A model generated the notes under the pieces. That model saw only the letters and a list, made by a program, of their open reading frames with translations. It was not told the DNA's origin and did not search any database. DNA of 64,000 bases from Pseudonocardia benzenivorans CB1190. Its GTDB lineage: Bacteria; Actinomycetota; Actinomycetes; Mycobacteriales; Pseudonocardiaceae. Positions 1-8,267 of this stretch are shown here, in pieces; within the stretch, counting starts at the first letter, position 1; each line of letters begins with the position of its first letter. The position numbers were made by a program, and so were the translations under genes. The stretch covers positions 62,001 to 126,000 of the forward strand of contig NC_015314.1 of assembly GCF_000196675.2 (NCBI RefSeq), in the 5' to 3' direction.

Positions 1-961
1 CCGCCGCGCCCGCCGAACCCGACGATCCGGAGCCGGAGGCGGCGGACAGGTTGGAGCGGAACGTGGCGCCGGCGGCGGTGCCGGGCTCGACGAAGGCGAG
101 CAGCCGGAACACCGCCAGCGGGCAGAACAGCGACACCAGCAGCACCCCGGCGCCGGCGAGCAGCCCACCGATCCCCGAGGGCTGGCCGAGCATGTTCACC
201 CCGATGACCAGCACGAGTGCCAGCGCGGGCTTGAGCACGATCGCGGCGATCGTCCAGCGCAGCGCGCGCCAGAACCAGCTCGAGGTCGTGTTGGTCATCA
301 ACCCGGCCGCGGTGATCGGCAGCGTCGCGACGAGCACGAGGATCACGGCCTGCCGGAAGACCATCTCCAGCAGGTAGCCGATCGCGGCCGGGATGACCCC
401 GAACACGCTCACGATGCCCAGCACGACCGACCGCGCGCTGCCGTCGACCTGATCACCCAGGTCCGGTGGGGTGTCGGTGAAGACCTGCCCGAGCTTGGCG
501 CCGTCGAGGATGCCGACGAAGTTGTCTGAGGCCAGGCCCTTCTGCAGCAGCAGCTGGGTCAGCCCGTCAGCACCGCCGAGCAGCACCGTGACCACGCCCA
601 GGCTCAGCGCGCACGCCACCCCGAACGCGACCGGGCCAGACGCGACGCGCCAGAACCCGACCCCACCGCGCAGCACGGTGACCGCGAGCTGCCAGAAGAA
701 CAGCCCGAGCGCGACCGCCCCGGCAATCCACAACAGCGTCGGCCACACCGCCGAGAACGGCGACCCGGCTGCAGGCTTCCCGTCGGCCCCGGCCAAGTTG
801 GTGTTGAACGCCAGCAGCCCGTCGACCAGCTCCAACGCGGTGCGCAGCAGCCACACCGACGCCGACCAGATCGCCTTCATGATCGAGTCGAGGATCGTGT
901 TGAACGCCGACTCGAAGGCGTCCCCTAAGCCCGGGAAGTTGGGAATGATGCTGGTGGGCAT
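1..961 (-). CDS. TrbL/VirB6-like polytopic conjugation membrane protein (3' end outside the window)
   Basis: The minus-strand frame is open from an ATG at 961 to the left edge, giving about 320 residues with no stop, so the C-terminus is missing. The protein starts MPTSIIPNFPGLG and has an early amphipathic segment, then about five to six strongly hydrophobic stretches rich in Leu, Val and Ala. After these comes a Ser/Gly/Ala-rich tail (SAASGSGSSGSAG). This layout (several membrane spans, then a low-complexity cytosolic tail) is that of the polytopic TrbL/VirB6 class of type IV secretion channel subunits; that assignment is inferred from topology and neighbours. Its ATG shares bases with the TGA of the upstream gene (TGATG), so translation is coupled. 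It should sit in the inner membrane as a channel component. Confidence 0.75.
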   Translation of the reverse strand, partial: MPTSIIPNFPGLGDAFESAFNTILDSIMKAIWSASVWLLRTALELVDGLLAFNTNLAGADGKPAAGSPFSAVWPTLLWIAGAVALGLFFWQLAVTVLRGGVGFWRVASGPVAFGVACALSLGVVTVLLGGADGLTQLLLQKGLASDNFVGILDGAKLGQVFTDTPPDLGDQVDGSARSVVLGIVSVFGVIPAAIGYLLEMVFRQAVILVLVATLPITAAGLMTNTTSSWFWRALRWTIAAIVLKPALALVLVIGVNMLGQPSGIGGLLAGAGVLLVSLFCPLAVFRLLAFVEPGTAAGATFRSNLSAASGSGSSGSAGAA

Positions 962-1857
962 CACGGTGTCCGGAGGGGTAGGTAGCCGGCGTCGAAAGCC
1001 TCGTCGGATCCCGGCCATGCGACGGGCCCGGCGGCGGCCGCCGCCCCGGGGGCGATCTGCCAGGTCCGCCCGTTCCACCGCATCGCCTGGCAGTCCCCGC
1101 CGCCACCGCTGAAGGGAACGCCGTTGGCGTTGGCGTCGACCTGACCGAGCACGCAGACGACCGCGTAACGGCCGCCGTCGGTCGTGCCCTTGATCAGCCC
1201 GGCCAGCGGGGTGAAGGTCAGGGAGAGGCTGTTGACAGAGCCTTGCTGTGGAAGGCGGGCCGCCCTGCGCGCATCGGCCAGGGTGCGGTGAATGCCGGTG
1301 GAGTCGACCTGCGGGGCGCCCGGGGCGGCGATCGAGTTGTAGGCCAGCTCGTAGGCCTGCGGGTCCGCTCCCTGTGAACCAACCCTGGTCAGCGCAGCGA
1401 GCTGGGCCAATGCACCCTCGGGAGTCGGGGGGAACTGGACAGGCATGATCCCGTTGTTGCCTCCCGGCGGCGGGAGGGTGATGAAGCCGAGCGGTGTGCG
1501 GGTGCTCAAGGCGTGCGGCTTGGCCGCTTCCTCGGGCAGCTGTGGCATCGGGCGGGTGGCCAGCGCGGTCTCCGCGGCCAGGTCCCAGCCGGGTTCCCCG
1601 GTGATCGGGTCGGTGGGCGGTGCGGACGGGCCGGGGTCTTTGCCCAGCCCGAGGATCACGGCGACGAGCCCGATGAGCAGCAGCATGACCAGCGCGCCGA
1701 TGCTGGCCATCAGCAACCCGCCCCGGCGGCGACGCGCGGGGGCGGGGTGGGTGAGGTAGCTGGCCGGGGTCAGCAGCGGCGGCTGCGGCGTGCCCGGACC
1801 GGGGCTGGGCTGCTCGTCGCGGGGGAAGGGGACGCCGTTGGGGGTCATCGTCGCCAT
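961..1857 (-). CDS. single-pass membrane-anchored conjugation protein with extracytoplasmic domain
   Basis: The 298-residue protein has a Pro-rich cytosolic N-terminus (about 1-45), basic residues (ARRRRG), one transmembrane helix at roughly 49-70 (LLMASIGALVMLLLIGLVAV), and a C-terminal domain of about 210 residues that should lie outside the membrane. The C-terminal part has a GGRYAVVCVLGQVDANANG segment and two Cys that could pair. This topology resembles TcpC/VirB8-like or other NTF2-fold assembly factors of Gram-positive conjugation systems, but I see no diagnostic motif. It is coupled to the genes on both sides: 6 bases after the small three-helix gene, and overlapping the polytopic protein start. 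A structural role in the transfer machine is inferred. Confidence 0.7.
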   Translation of the reverse strand: MATMTPNGVPFPRDEQPSPGPGTPQPPLLTPASYLTHPAPARRRRGGLLMASIGALVMLLLIGLVAVILGLGKDPGPSAPPTDPITGEPGWDLAAETALATRPMPQLPEEAAKPHALSTRTPLGFITLPPPGGNNGIMPVQFPPTPEGALAQLAALTRVGSQGADPQAYELAYNSIAAPGAPQVDSTGIHRTLADARRAARLPQQGSVNSLSLTFTPLAGLIKGTTDGGRYAVVCVLGQVDANANGVPFSGGGGDCQAMRWNGRTWQIAPGAAAAAGPVAWPGSDEAFDAGYLPLRTP

Positions 1858-1863
1858 CCCGGG

Positions 1864-2181
1864 TCAGGCGTTGCCGGCGATGGTGGACAGCAGCACGTAG
1901 CCGATGGCGTAGAGGAACGCCGACCCGACCGAGGCGAAGATGGTGATCGCGCCCATCCGGCCGAAGCGGTGGTGGTCGGCGATCCGCCCACAGGCGAACA
2001 TGGCCACGCCGGCGAAGAAGCCGAGCACGATCGCCGCCCCGGCACCCCACTTCACGTACCCGATGACCTGGGTGATCTTGTCCGCGCCGGGCGGGGCCGT
2101 GGCGCCCGGGTTCGGGATCTGCGCCGGCAGCACGCGCAGTGCGTGCAGGGTGTGGTCGGCCAGGGCCAACGTGAGGCTCAT
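1864..2181 (-). CDS. small TrbC/VirB2-like membrane protein
   Basis: The 105-residue protein has a short N-terminal segment, then two clear membrane helices (about 47-67, AGAAIVLGFFAGVAMFACG, and about 82-102, IFASVGSAFLYAIGYVLLS) joined by a basic loop (RIADHHRFGRM). Size and topology match the pilin-like TrbC/VirB2 class, in which two helices are linked by a short charged loop. That match rests on architecture only. Its ATG overlaps the TGA of the P-loop gene upstream (ATGA), and the next gene starts 6 bases after its stop. This makes it a stoichiometric partner of the neighbouring T4SS-like genes. Confidence 0.7.
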   Translation of the reverse strand: MSLTLALADHTLHALRVLPAQIPNPGATAPPGADKITQVIGYVKWGAGAAIVLGFFAGVAMFACGRIADHHRFGRMGAITIFASVGSAFLYAIGYVLLSTIAGNA

Positions 2182-3224
2182 CGGGGTCCCTTTCGAGAAC
2201 GGGAGGCGGGCGGGGGGAGCAGGTTCCAGCGGGTCAGCAGCGGGGCGAGCGCGTCGAGGAGCCGGTCGGGCAGCAGCTCGGGGGTGACCCCGGCGACGAG
2301 GACGTCATCGTCGTGGGGCAGGAAGACCGCGGTCTCGGTCATCGGTTCCAGCCGCCGCCCGGCCGCGCCGACCACCCCGGCGGGCCAGCGCTTGGCCCCG
2401 ACCACGACCAGCTGGTACGGGAAGGTCGCCGCACCCGCGGCCACCCAGGGCTCGAGGCGGGCGAGGACCTGCTCGGCGTGGCGCAGCGACGGGCGGGTCG
2501 GGCGGACCACCAACAGCGGGCGCTGCGCGGGGGTCCCGAACCGCAGCCAGCCACCCGCCCCGGCCAGCGGGCTGGCCGCAGCCCGCCAGCCGTCGTGGCC
2601 GACGTCGACCACAGTGACGTGCAGCGGGTCGACCTCGGGCAGCCACTGCGGGGGCGGGGGCACCATCCCCGGCGTGATCACCGGCAGCCTCGACTCGAGC
2701 CGGGCGAGCAGGGCCTGCCCGCGCCAGGAGTACCGCAGCGCCAGATCCGGGGTCAGTGTTGAGGTCCACGGGCCCTCGGCCTCGGCGGCCGCGGCCAGCC
2801 CGGAGCGGGCCGGGTCGGCGGCGTCGATGAGCAGCACGCACCGCCCGGCCAGCTGCAGCGTGTCCGCGATTGCTGCGGCGACCACCGACGCCCCCGCGCC
2901 GGGGGAGCCGGACAGGACCGGGATCAGCGCGCCGAACCCGGCCCAGCTCACCGGCTCGGTCGCGGCGGGTGGCAGGTCCAGGGTGGTCATGGCGGCCGCG
3001 GCGCCCCCCATTCGCGCTGCGACCGCCCCCACGTCACCGCGGCCCGTGGCCGCGCAGCGGGCCGCGGCGGCCGCGGCCTCGGTGAGATCGACGGGGTCGA
3101 TGCGGGTCGGGCCGGCTCCGGCGCGGGCTGCGTGCTCGAGGTCGGCGACGAACTCGGCCACCGTCGCGGGCCGCCCACCAGAGCTCCCCGCCGGCGGCAG
3201 GCCAGCATGTCCGACGGCGGTCAC
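2178..3224 (-). CDS. MinD/ParA-like P-loop protein with degenerate Walker A
   Basis: GTG start overlapping the TGA of the Rpf-like gene (GTGA); 348 residues. The first 95 residues are Ala-rich and helical. A MinD-like fold follows, with a glycine loop near residue 107 (SGSPGAGASVVAAAI), a Walker A'-type LLIDAADP strand and a later VTVVDVGHDGW strand. In canonical members the loop reads KGGxGKT; here both lysines are absent (GSPGAGAS), so ATP hydrolysis is doubtful. Location in the conjugation operon suggests a positioning or scaffold role next to the true KGGVGKTT ATPase encoded at 6549-8267. The C-terminus is Pro- and Arg-rich. It could be a pseudo-ATPase partner of that protein. Confidence 0.7.
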   Translation of the reverse strand: MTAVGHAGLPPAGSSGGRPATVAEFVADLEHAARAGAGPTRIDPVDLTEAAAAAARCAATGRGDVGAVAARMGGAAAAMTTLDLPPAATEPVSWAGFGALIPVLSGSPGAGASVVAAAIADTLQLAGRCVLLIDAADPARSGLAAAAEAEGPWTSTLTPDLALRYSWRGQALLARLESRLPVITPGMVPPPPQWLPEVDPLHVTVVDVGHDGWRAAASPLAGAGGWLRFGTPAQRPLLVVRPTRPSLRHAEQVLARLEPWVAAGAATFPYQLVVVGAKRWPAGVVGAAGRRLEPMTETAVFLPHDDDVLVAGVTPELLPDRLLDALAPLLTRWNLLPPPASRSRKGPR

Positions 3225-5107
3225 GACAGCCCGAGCTTGCGTGAACAGGCCGGCCAGGCCGAGTAGCCGCCGCGGTCGGCCTTGACCTTCTCCGCCACCG
3301 CGATCTGCTGCTCACGGGTGGCCTGGTCCGCGCTCGGCGCGTACTGGTCACCGCCAAAAGCCCGCCACGTGGCGGCATCAAACTGCAATCCGCCGCTGTA
3401 CGACCCGCCCGCGGCCTTCCAATTGTTGCCCGATTCGCAGGAAGCCAAGCGATCCCAGACGGTGTTCGTGCTGGTCCCGGCGTCCGGGCCGGACTGCTTG
3501 TCCCCGCCGCCTTGGCCGCCGGCAGACTGGTCATCCTTCGCGGCCTGGTCCGCCGAGCCCTGGTCCTGGGCGCCGCCGTTCTGGGGCTCCTGGTCGTCCT
3601 GGTCCTCGGAGCCCTGCTGGTCGTCAGCGTCCTCCTGGCCGCTGTCAGTGTCCTTGTCGCTGGCCCCGTCGCTGGCCTGATCGTTGTCGCCGCCGCCCTG
3701 ATCGGCACTGTCCGAGGTCGAGGAGCTGTCCCCGGAGTTGGTGCCGGTTGAGGTGGTGTCGGTCGGGTTCGTGGTGCCGGCCTGCTGGGGGCGGCCGGTG
3801 ATGCCCTGGGCGGCGAGCTGCTCGGAGAGGTTGCGCGCGACCGGGTCGTCACCGGCGGAGGACAGCTGGTCGGCCAGCTTCTGCGCCTTCGCCTCCCACG
3901 CCTGCCCGGCCGCCCCCGCCCCGCCGGTCGACGTCTGATCGGCCGGAGCGTCGTCAGCGCTGGTCGTAGCCCCCGAACCCGTGGCTCCGGCGCCGCCCTG
4001 GGCGGTGTCGCCACCGGTGGTGCTCCCGGTGCTCCCTTGTCCGGTGCTCCCTGTCCCGCTGCTGCCGGTGTCGGTGCTGGTGGTGTCGGTGCTGGTCGCG
4101 CCGCTGTCGCTGGTGCCGGTGCTGTCGCTCGTGGTGGAGCCGTTGTTGCCGCGTTCGGTGACCTGGTCGTTGACGGTGTTGCCGGTCCCGGCCCCGGTCC
4201 CGGTCCCGCTGGCGCGGGCCTGCTCGATGATCTGGGCGAGCTGGCGGGCAGCGGGATCGGAGTCGCCGGTCAGCTGGGCGAGCAGGGCGTCTGCCTGGGC
4301 CGACCAGTCGCCGGTGCCGGCGGCGCCACCAGCCGACGAGCCAGTGTTGGTGCTGGTGCCGGTGGTGGAGTCGAGGCCGCAGGCCTCGACACCGTCGGCG
4401 GGCAGCGCGCGGATCGCCGCAGCGAGCGCGCCGCCGGCGAGCAGGACCGACCCAGCCGCAGCGCTGGGCGCGATCGCCGGCCCGCTCCCACCATCCGCGG
4501 CCGCGTCTTGTCCCGATGCGGTGCCGGTGGCCGTGCTCGCGCTGGTGTCGGACGCCTTACCGGCGTCGGAGGCGTGGCTGGTGTCGGAGGCGTGGCTGGT
4601 GTCGGGGGCTTTGCTGGTGTTGGTGCGCAGGTCGGCGGGGGTGGGGGAGTAGCCGGCTTTGGCCAGCGCGACCGCGAGCGCTCCGGCGGCCGGGTCGTCG
4701 CCCATCGCGGCCAGCGTGGTGTCGGCGAGGTCGTGGGCCTGCTGCTGCCAGCCCGAGGCCACTGACGGGGTGATCCCGAGCGCTCGGATGCCCGAGCCCA
4801 ACGCTGCCGCGCGGGCATCCGCGCCGGCGAGGGTCAGCGAGGTCACCAGTTCCCGAGTCTGCTCGAGCAGCTTCGCGGCCTGGTCGGGCGTGAGCTGCCC
4901 GGGGCCACCTGTGCCGGTGCCGGTGCTGGTGGCGGAGTCCTTGCTGCCGGTGGTGTGGGTGCTGGTGGTGTCACCGGCGGTGGTCTGGACGGTGCAGGTC
5001 CGGTTGTCGGTCTGGTCGGCGACGAGCGCGGGGGTGGTGGTCAGGGCCGGTCCCGCGGCCAGCGCGGCGGCGACGGCCAGGGTGCCGACGGTGGTGGTGA
5101 CGGGCAT
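3221..5107 (-). CDS. secreted Rpf-like lytic transglycosylase with helical repeats and Thr/Ser-rich linkers
   Basis: Start chosen at the ATG at 5107, preceded by AAGGAG nine bases upstream; 628 residues. It begins with a signal peptide (VGTLAVAAALAAGPAL). At least three copies of a helical unit follow, of the pattern W-x-x-x-A-x-x-L...D-P-A-A-x-x-L, near WQQQAHDLADTTLAAMGDD, WSAQADALLAQLTGDSDPA and WEAKAQKLADQLSSAGDDP. They are separated by long Thr/Ser/Gly/Asp linkers. The last 80 residues form a resuscitation-promoting-factor/transglycosylase-like domain: TVWDRLASCESGNNW with the catalytic-type Glu, then GGLQFDAATWRAFGG. The predicted role is local cleavage of peptidoglycan so the secretion channel can cross the wall. 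It is coupled to the downstream P-loop gene. The linkers could be wall-spanning and glycosylated; that is inference. Confidence 0.85.
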   Translation of the reverse strand: MPVTTTVGTLAVAAALAAGPALTTTPALVADQTDNRTCTVQTTAGDTTSTHTTGSKDSATSTGTGTGGPGQLTPDQAAKLLEQTRELVTSLTLAGADARAAALGSGIRALGITPSVASGWQQQAHDLADTTLAAMGDDPAAGALAVALAKAGYSPTPADLRTNTSKAPDTSHASDTSHASDAGKASDTSASTATGTASGQDAAADGGSGPAIAPSAAAGSVLLAGGALAAAIRALPADGVEACGLDSTTGTSTNTGSSAGGAAGTGDWSAQADALLAQLTGDSDPAARQLAQIIEQARASGTGTGAGTGNTVNDQVTERGNNGSTTSDSTGTSDSGATSTDTTSTDTGSSGTGSTGQGSTGSTTGGDTAQGGAGATGSGATTSADDAPADQTSTGGAGAAGQAWEAKAQKLADQLSSAGDDPVARNLSEQLAAQGITGRPQQAGTTNPTDTTSTGTNSGDSSSTSDSADQGGGDNDQASDGASDKDTDSGQEDADDQQGSEDQDDQEPQNGGAQDQGSADQAAKDDQSAGGQGGGDKQSGPDAGTSTNTVWDRLASCESGNNWKAAGGSYSGGLQFDAATWRAFGGDQYAPSADQATREQQIAVAEKVKADRGGYSAWPACSRKLGLS

Positions 5108-5198
5108 GGTCACTGCTCCTTGAGTGTCAATAGAGAGGACAGCTGGGCCTGGCACGCCTCACCGGGCATGGGCATGGGCATGGGGTTGGCGTGGAGGG

Positions 5199-6545
5199 TC
5201 ATCGCTGCCCGTTTCCGCAGGTCGCCGCGCTGGGCTCGACCCCGCCCGCGCCCGATCCCGAGCCCGCGTCCGAGCTGGTGCTGGGGTCGGTGGTGTCGGT
5301 TCCGGTGGGGGTGGTCTGGGTGCCGCCGCTCCAGTCGGACAGGACGCGGAGCTTGGCCCAGGGGATGTGGTCGAGGGCGACGAAGTCCCCGGAGAGCCCG
5401 GCCTGGGAGTAGGCGTTGGAGTCGGGGGCGTACTCGGCGATGAACGCCATCCGGGCGCCGCCGTTGTCCCCGACGTAGGCGCCGTAGGTCTGCAGGGCCT
5501 TGGCGATGGCTTTCTCGCCGCTGCTGATCCCGGGGATGGTGTCGACGTCGATGCTCGGGTCGAGCTGCACCCGCGCGCCCTCGGGGATTGGCGAGCCGGC
5601 GCCGTCCATGTTCGAGCCGTCGGTCTTGGTGGCGGGGTAGCGGACCTCGCCGGGTTTGACCATGTTGGTGGAGAAGAACAGGGCGTGCGGGATCGTGCCT
5701 GCGGCGATCTCGGAGGCCCGCACGACCGCGGCGTAGCGGGCGATCCCGGCGCCGGTGGAGGAGCCGTTGTGTTCGCGGCCGTCACCGTCGAGCGGGGTGG
5801 CGGCGCCCCAGTTCGCGGCCAGCCCCGAGCCGGTCTTCTTGGTGACCCACAGGTTGACCACGGTGTCGGTGGTCGGGTCGGCGATCGCGACGTGGCCGTC
5901 GGAGCCGGGTGGGATTTTCAGGTTCGCCGGGACCGGCACCTTCACCCCGGCCAGCGGGTTGCCGCCCCAGTTCTCCGACAGCGGCACCGTCGAGCGTGGG
6001 GTGGAGGCGCTGATCTGGTCGGGGTTGACCAGCGCGACGCCGAACTCGCCGGTGTTGAGGCTGTGATCGCCCGAGGCCAGCTCGCCGGCCATCGCACTCG
6101 ACTGCGGGTCCAGCCGGGCCCCGGTGGGGATCGGGTTCCACAACCAGTCGGCCTTGCCGAAATACGGACGTCCCCCGACCACACACGAGGTCCCCGCCCC
6201 GGCACCACGGGCCGAGCCACCGGTACTCCCAGCGGTATCGCCACCGGTACTGCCGGTGCCGGTTCCGGTGCCGGTGCCGCAGGTGGTGGTGAATGTGGGG
6301 GTGCCGACCCCGGCGGCGGCGAGGCTGTCGCGCAGCCGTGCCGCCGCGGCGTCGCCGGCGTGCGCGAGCGCGGCGTAGAGGTCGGTCGCGGTCTGGCGCC
6401 ACCCGCACCCGCCCGCCGCGGCGTTCGTGCTGGTCGAGGCGGCGAGCAGGACCGGTGCGGTGGTGGCCGTCGGGCCGGTGAACAGCGGCCCGGTGAGCGT
6501 CGCCGCGGCGATCACCGCGGCCGCGGCCAGCGCAGAAACCCCCAT
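5199..6545 (-). CDS. secreted protein with one copy of the helical repeat, then a novel globular domain
   Basis: ATG at 6545 with GGGGAGGT upstream; 448 residues. A signal peptide (ALAAAAVIAAATLTGPLF) is followed by one helical unit (WRQTATDLYAALAHAGDAA) that matches the repeats of the neighbouring Rpf-like protein. A Thr/Gly-rich linker then leads to a globular domain of about 300 residues beginning CVVGGRPYFGKADWLWNPIPTG. I recognise no enzyme family in it. Trp and Asp spacing (DHSLNTGEFGVALVNPDQ, GHVAIADPTTDTVVNLWV) suggests a beta-rich fold. A short Thr/Ser tail closes it. Shared repeats and operon position suggest it binds the same wall or channel partner as the Rpf-like protein. Confidence 0.75.
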   Translation of the reverse strand: MGVSALAAAAVIAAATLTGPLFTGPTATTAPVLLAASTSTNAAAGGCGWRQTATDLYAALAHAGDAAAARLRDSLAAAGVGTPTFTTTCGTGTGTGTGSTGGDTAGSTGGSARGAGAGTSCVVGGRPYFGKADWLWNPIPTGARLDPQSSAMAGELASGDHSLNTGEFGVALVNPDQISASTPRSTVPLSENWGGNPLAGVKVPVPANLKIPPGSDGHVAIADPTTDTVVNLWVTKKTGSGLAANWGAATPLDGDGREHNGSSTGAGIARYAAVVRASEIAAGTIPHALFFSTNMVKPGEVRYPATKTDGSNMDGAGSPIPEGARVQLDPSIDVDTIPGISSGEKAIAKALQTYGAYVGDNGGARMAFIAEYAPDSNAYSQAGLSGDFVALDHIPWAKLRVLSDWSGGTQTTPTGTDTTDPSTSSDAGSGSGAGGVEPSAATCGNGQR

Positions 6546-6548
6546 CGC

Positions 6549-8267
6549 CTACCTCCCCAACCCAGTGGTGCCGGTGGTGAACCCGGGTGGTGTGGGGAAG
6601 TCCCAGGTGAACGCGTCGGCGACGTGCGCGGCGAGCTCGCGGGCCGCGGCGCGGGTGCGCGGGCGCAGCGCCTCGAGGTCGATACGCCCACCCTCGATCA
6701 GGTGCGGGTCACGCGGGATCTCCACGACCGCGCGGCAGCGGCGTTCGAAGTGCGCGCGTAACGCGGCCGGGTCCACGCTGCGGGCCCGCCGGTCGCAGGT
6801 CAGCACGATGACCGCGTCGGCGACCAGCTCGTCGAACCCGTGCGCGACCAGCGAGTCCAGGGTCTTGTCGATGTGTCCGGCGGCGTCGATGGTCGGGGCG
6901 CCGGTGACGATGAGGCTCCGCGTGCTCTCCAGCGCGCCGGTCATCGCCGAGTGGATGAGCCCGGTGCCGGAGTCGGTGATGACGATGTTGAAGAACCGCA
7001 CCAGCAGGGCCAGGACCCGGCGGTACTCGTCGCGGTTGAATGCCTCGGACTTCGCCGCGTCCTGATCCGAAGCCAGCAGCTGCAGCCGGCCGGCGGTGTT
7101 GACGAACCGGGCGACGTCGGGGAACGAGACGAGCTGGTCGAGGTCGGGCCGGTCGAGCAGCTGGCGGACGGTGGCGGTGGCCGGGTGGCCGAGCAGGCGG
7201 TCGGCGAGGTTCCCGGCGTCGGGGTTGGCGTCCATCGCCACGACCCGGTCGGCGCGGTGCTCGGCAAGGGTGAGCCCGAGCAGCGCGGCGGTGGTGGTCT
7301 TCCCGACCCCGCCCTTGGTGCTGGCCACGGTGACGGTGTGCCAGCCCGACAGCGGGGTCCGGATCCGGTCGAGGTAGCCGCGTTCGGCCAGCTCACGCGT
7401 CGAGGCGCCCGGGTTGACCCGACCACCCGACAGCGAATACAGCAGCCCGCGCACCCCGCGCCGCGGCGGCGGGGCCGGGGCGAGCTGCGCGCGCAGGTAG
7501 GTGTCGAACCCGACCGGCACCGTCGGCGCCTGCGCGTTCGCCACCGCCGCCGGGTCAGGCGCGGGCCGAGCAGCGGCCGGCGTCAGCTGAATCGCCGCGG
7601 GCACAGGCGCCGGTGGCGGTGGCGGTGGGGGAGTTGGTGGGACCGGCACGGCCACGGGCAGTGTCGGCGGCCGCGGCGCGGCCGCGGGCGCAGCACCCGG
7701 CCCACCGGTGTCGGTGTCGGTGGGCTGGTCAGCCGCCTCCCGAGCGGGAACGGGCCGCAGCGGCACGACCGCGGCACTCCACTCCGGGTGCGACGCCGAC
7801 GACGTCACCGGCGGGACGGTCTTGCGCCGCCACGGCGGTACCACCGCTGACACCGCCGGGGCCGCATCGGCGGCCTGCGGCTCCGGCCGGGCCGACGCGG
7901 GAGCCGCCGACGCAGGGACATCCGGCGCAGGGTTCTCCGACGCCGGGACGTCCGGGGCAGGGTTCTTCGGCGCAGGGATCTGCGGCGCAGGGATCTGCGG
8001 CACGGGGGACGCCGTCGCGGGAACCTCTGCTGCGGCCGGGTCGGGTACCGGCGGGTCCGCGCTGGACGCCGCCGACGGCGGCGGCGTCTGTGGTGCCGGA
8101 TCGGCCGGGTCCGTCGCGGCCTGGGGCAGGTCGGTGAGCGGGGGCTCGGTGGGCGTCGCCGCCGCGCTTGGGGCGCTGACGGTCACCGTGCCGGCAGCCT
8201 CGTTGAGGCTGAACCGCCACGGCATCAGAGACGGATCCTCGATCCACGAGGCGGACGGATCGGTCAT
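6549..8267 (-). CDS. ParA/MinD-family ATPase with Pro-rich N-terminus
   Basis: ATG at 8267 overlaps the stop of the upstream gene (ATGA), so I prefer it to longer starts; 572 residues. The first 310 residues are Pro/Ala-rich and repetitive (PAPQIPAPKNPAPDVPASE). The C-terminal 250 residues form a complete deviant Walker ATPase: STKGGVGKTTTAALLGL, VVAMDANPDAGNL, a signature DSGTGLIHSAM, and a C-terminal RRCRAVVEIPRDPHL block. ATPases of this type often sit in actinobacterial secretion or transfer loci and position the apparatus. The long Pro-rich arm suggests attachment to a partner. A truncated paralogue lies at 55957-56530. Confidence 0.85.
   Translation of the reverse strand: MTDPSASWIEDPSLMPWRFSLNEAAGTVTVSAPSAAATPTEPPLTDLPQAATDPADPAPQTPPPSAASSADPPVPDPAAAEVPATASPVPQIPAPQIPAPKNPAPDVPASENPAPDVPASAAPASARPEPQAADAAPAVSAVVPPWRRKTVPPVTSSASHPEWSAAVVPLRPVPAREAADQPTDTDTGGPGAAPAAAPRPPTLPVAVPVPPTPPPPPPPAPVPAAIQLTPAAARPAPDPAAVANAQAPTVPVGFDTYLRAQLAPAPPPRRGVRGLLYSLSGGRVNPGASTRELAERGYLDRIRTPLSGWHTVTVASTKGGVGKTTTAALLGLTLAEHRADRVVAMDANPDAGNLADRLLGHPATATVRQLLDRPDLDQLVSFPDVARFVNTAGRLQLLASDQDAAKSEAFNRDEYRRVLALLVRFFNIVITDSGTGLIHSAMTGALESTRSLIVTGAPTIDAAGHIDKTLDSLVAHGFDELVADAVIVLTCDRRARSVDPAALRAHFERRCRAVVEIPRDPHLIEGGRIDLEALRPRTRAAARELAAHVADAFTWDFPTPPGFTTGTTGLGR

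Noticed and set aside
1513..3285. Long plus-strand reading frame of 590 codons over the conjugation genes
   Set aside because: It lies opposite genes with better codon use, membrane helices and coupled starts; the sequence is Arg/Gly-rich as expected for the reverse strand of high-GC genes.
3600..4650. Thr/Ser/Asp-coding repeats taken as a possible CRISPR or satellite
   Set aside because: The repeats are codon-level and irregular in the linker of the Rpf-like protein, with no spacers.
5124..6761. Plus-strand frame of 545 codons
   Set aside because: It is the reverse strand of the secreted repeat protein and has no recognisable motif.
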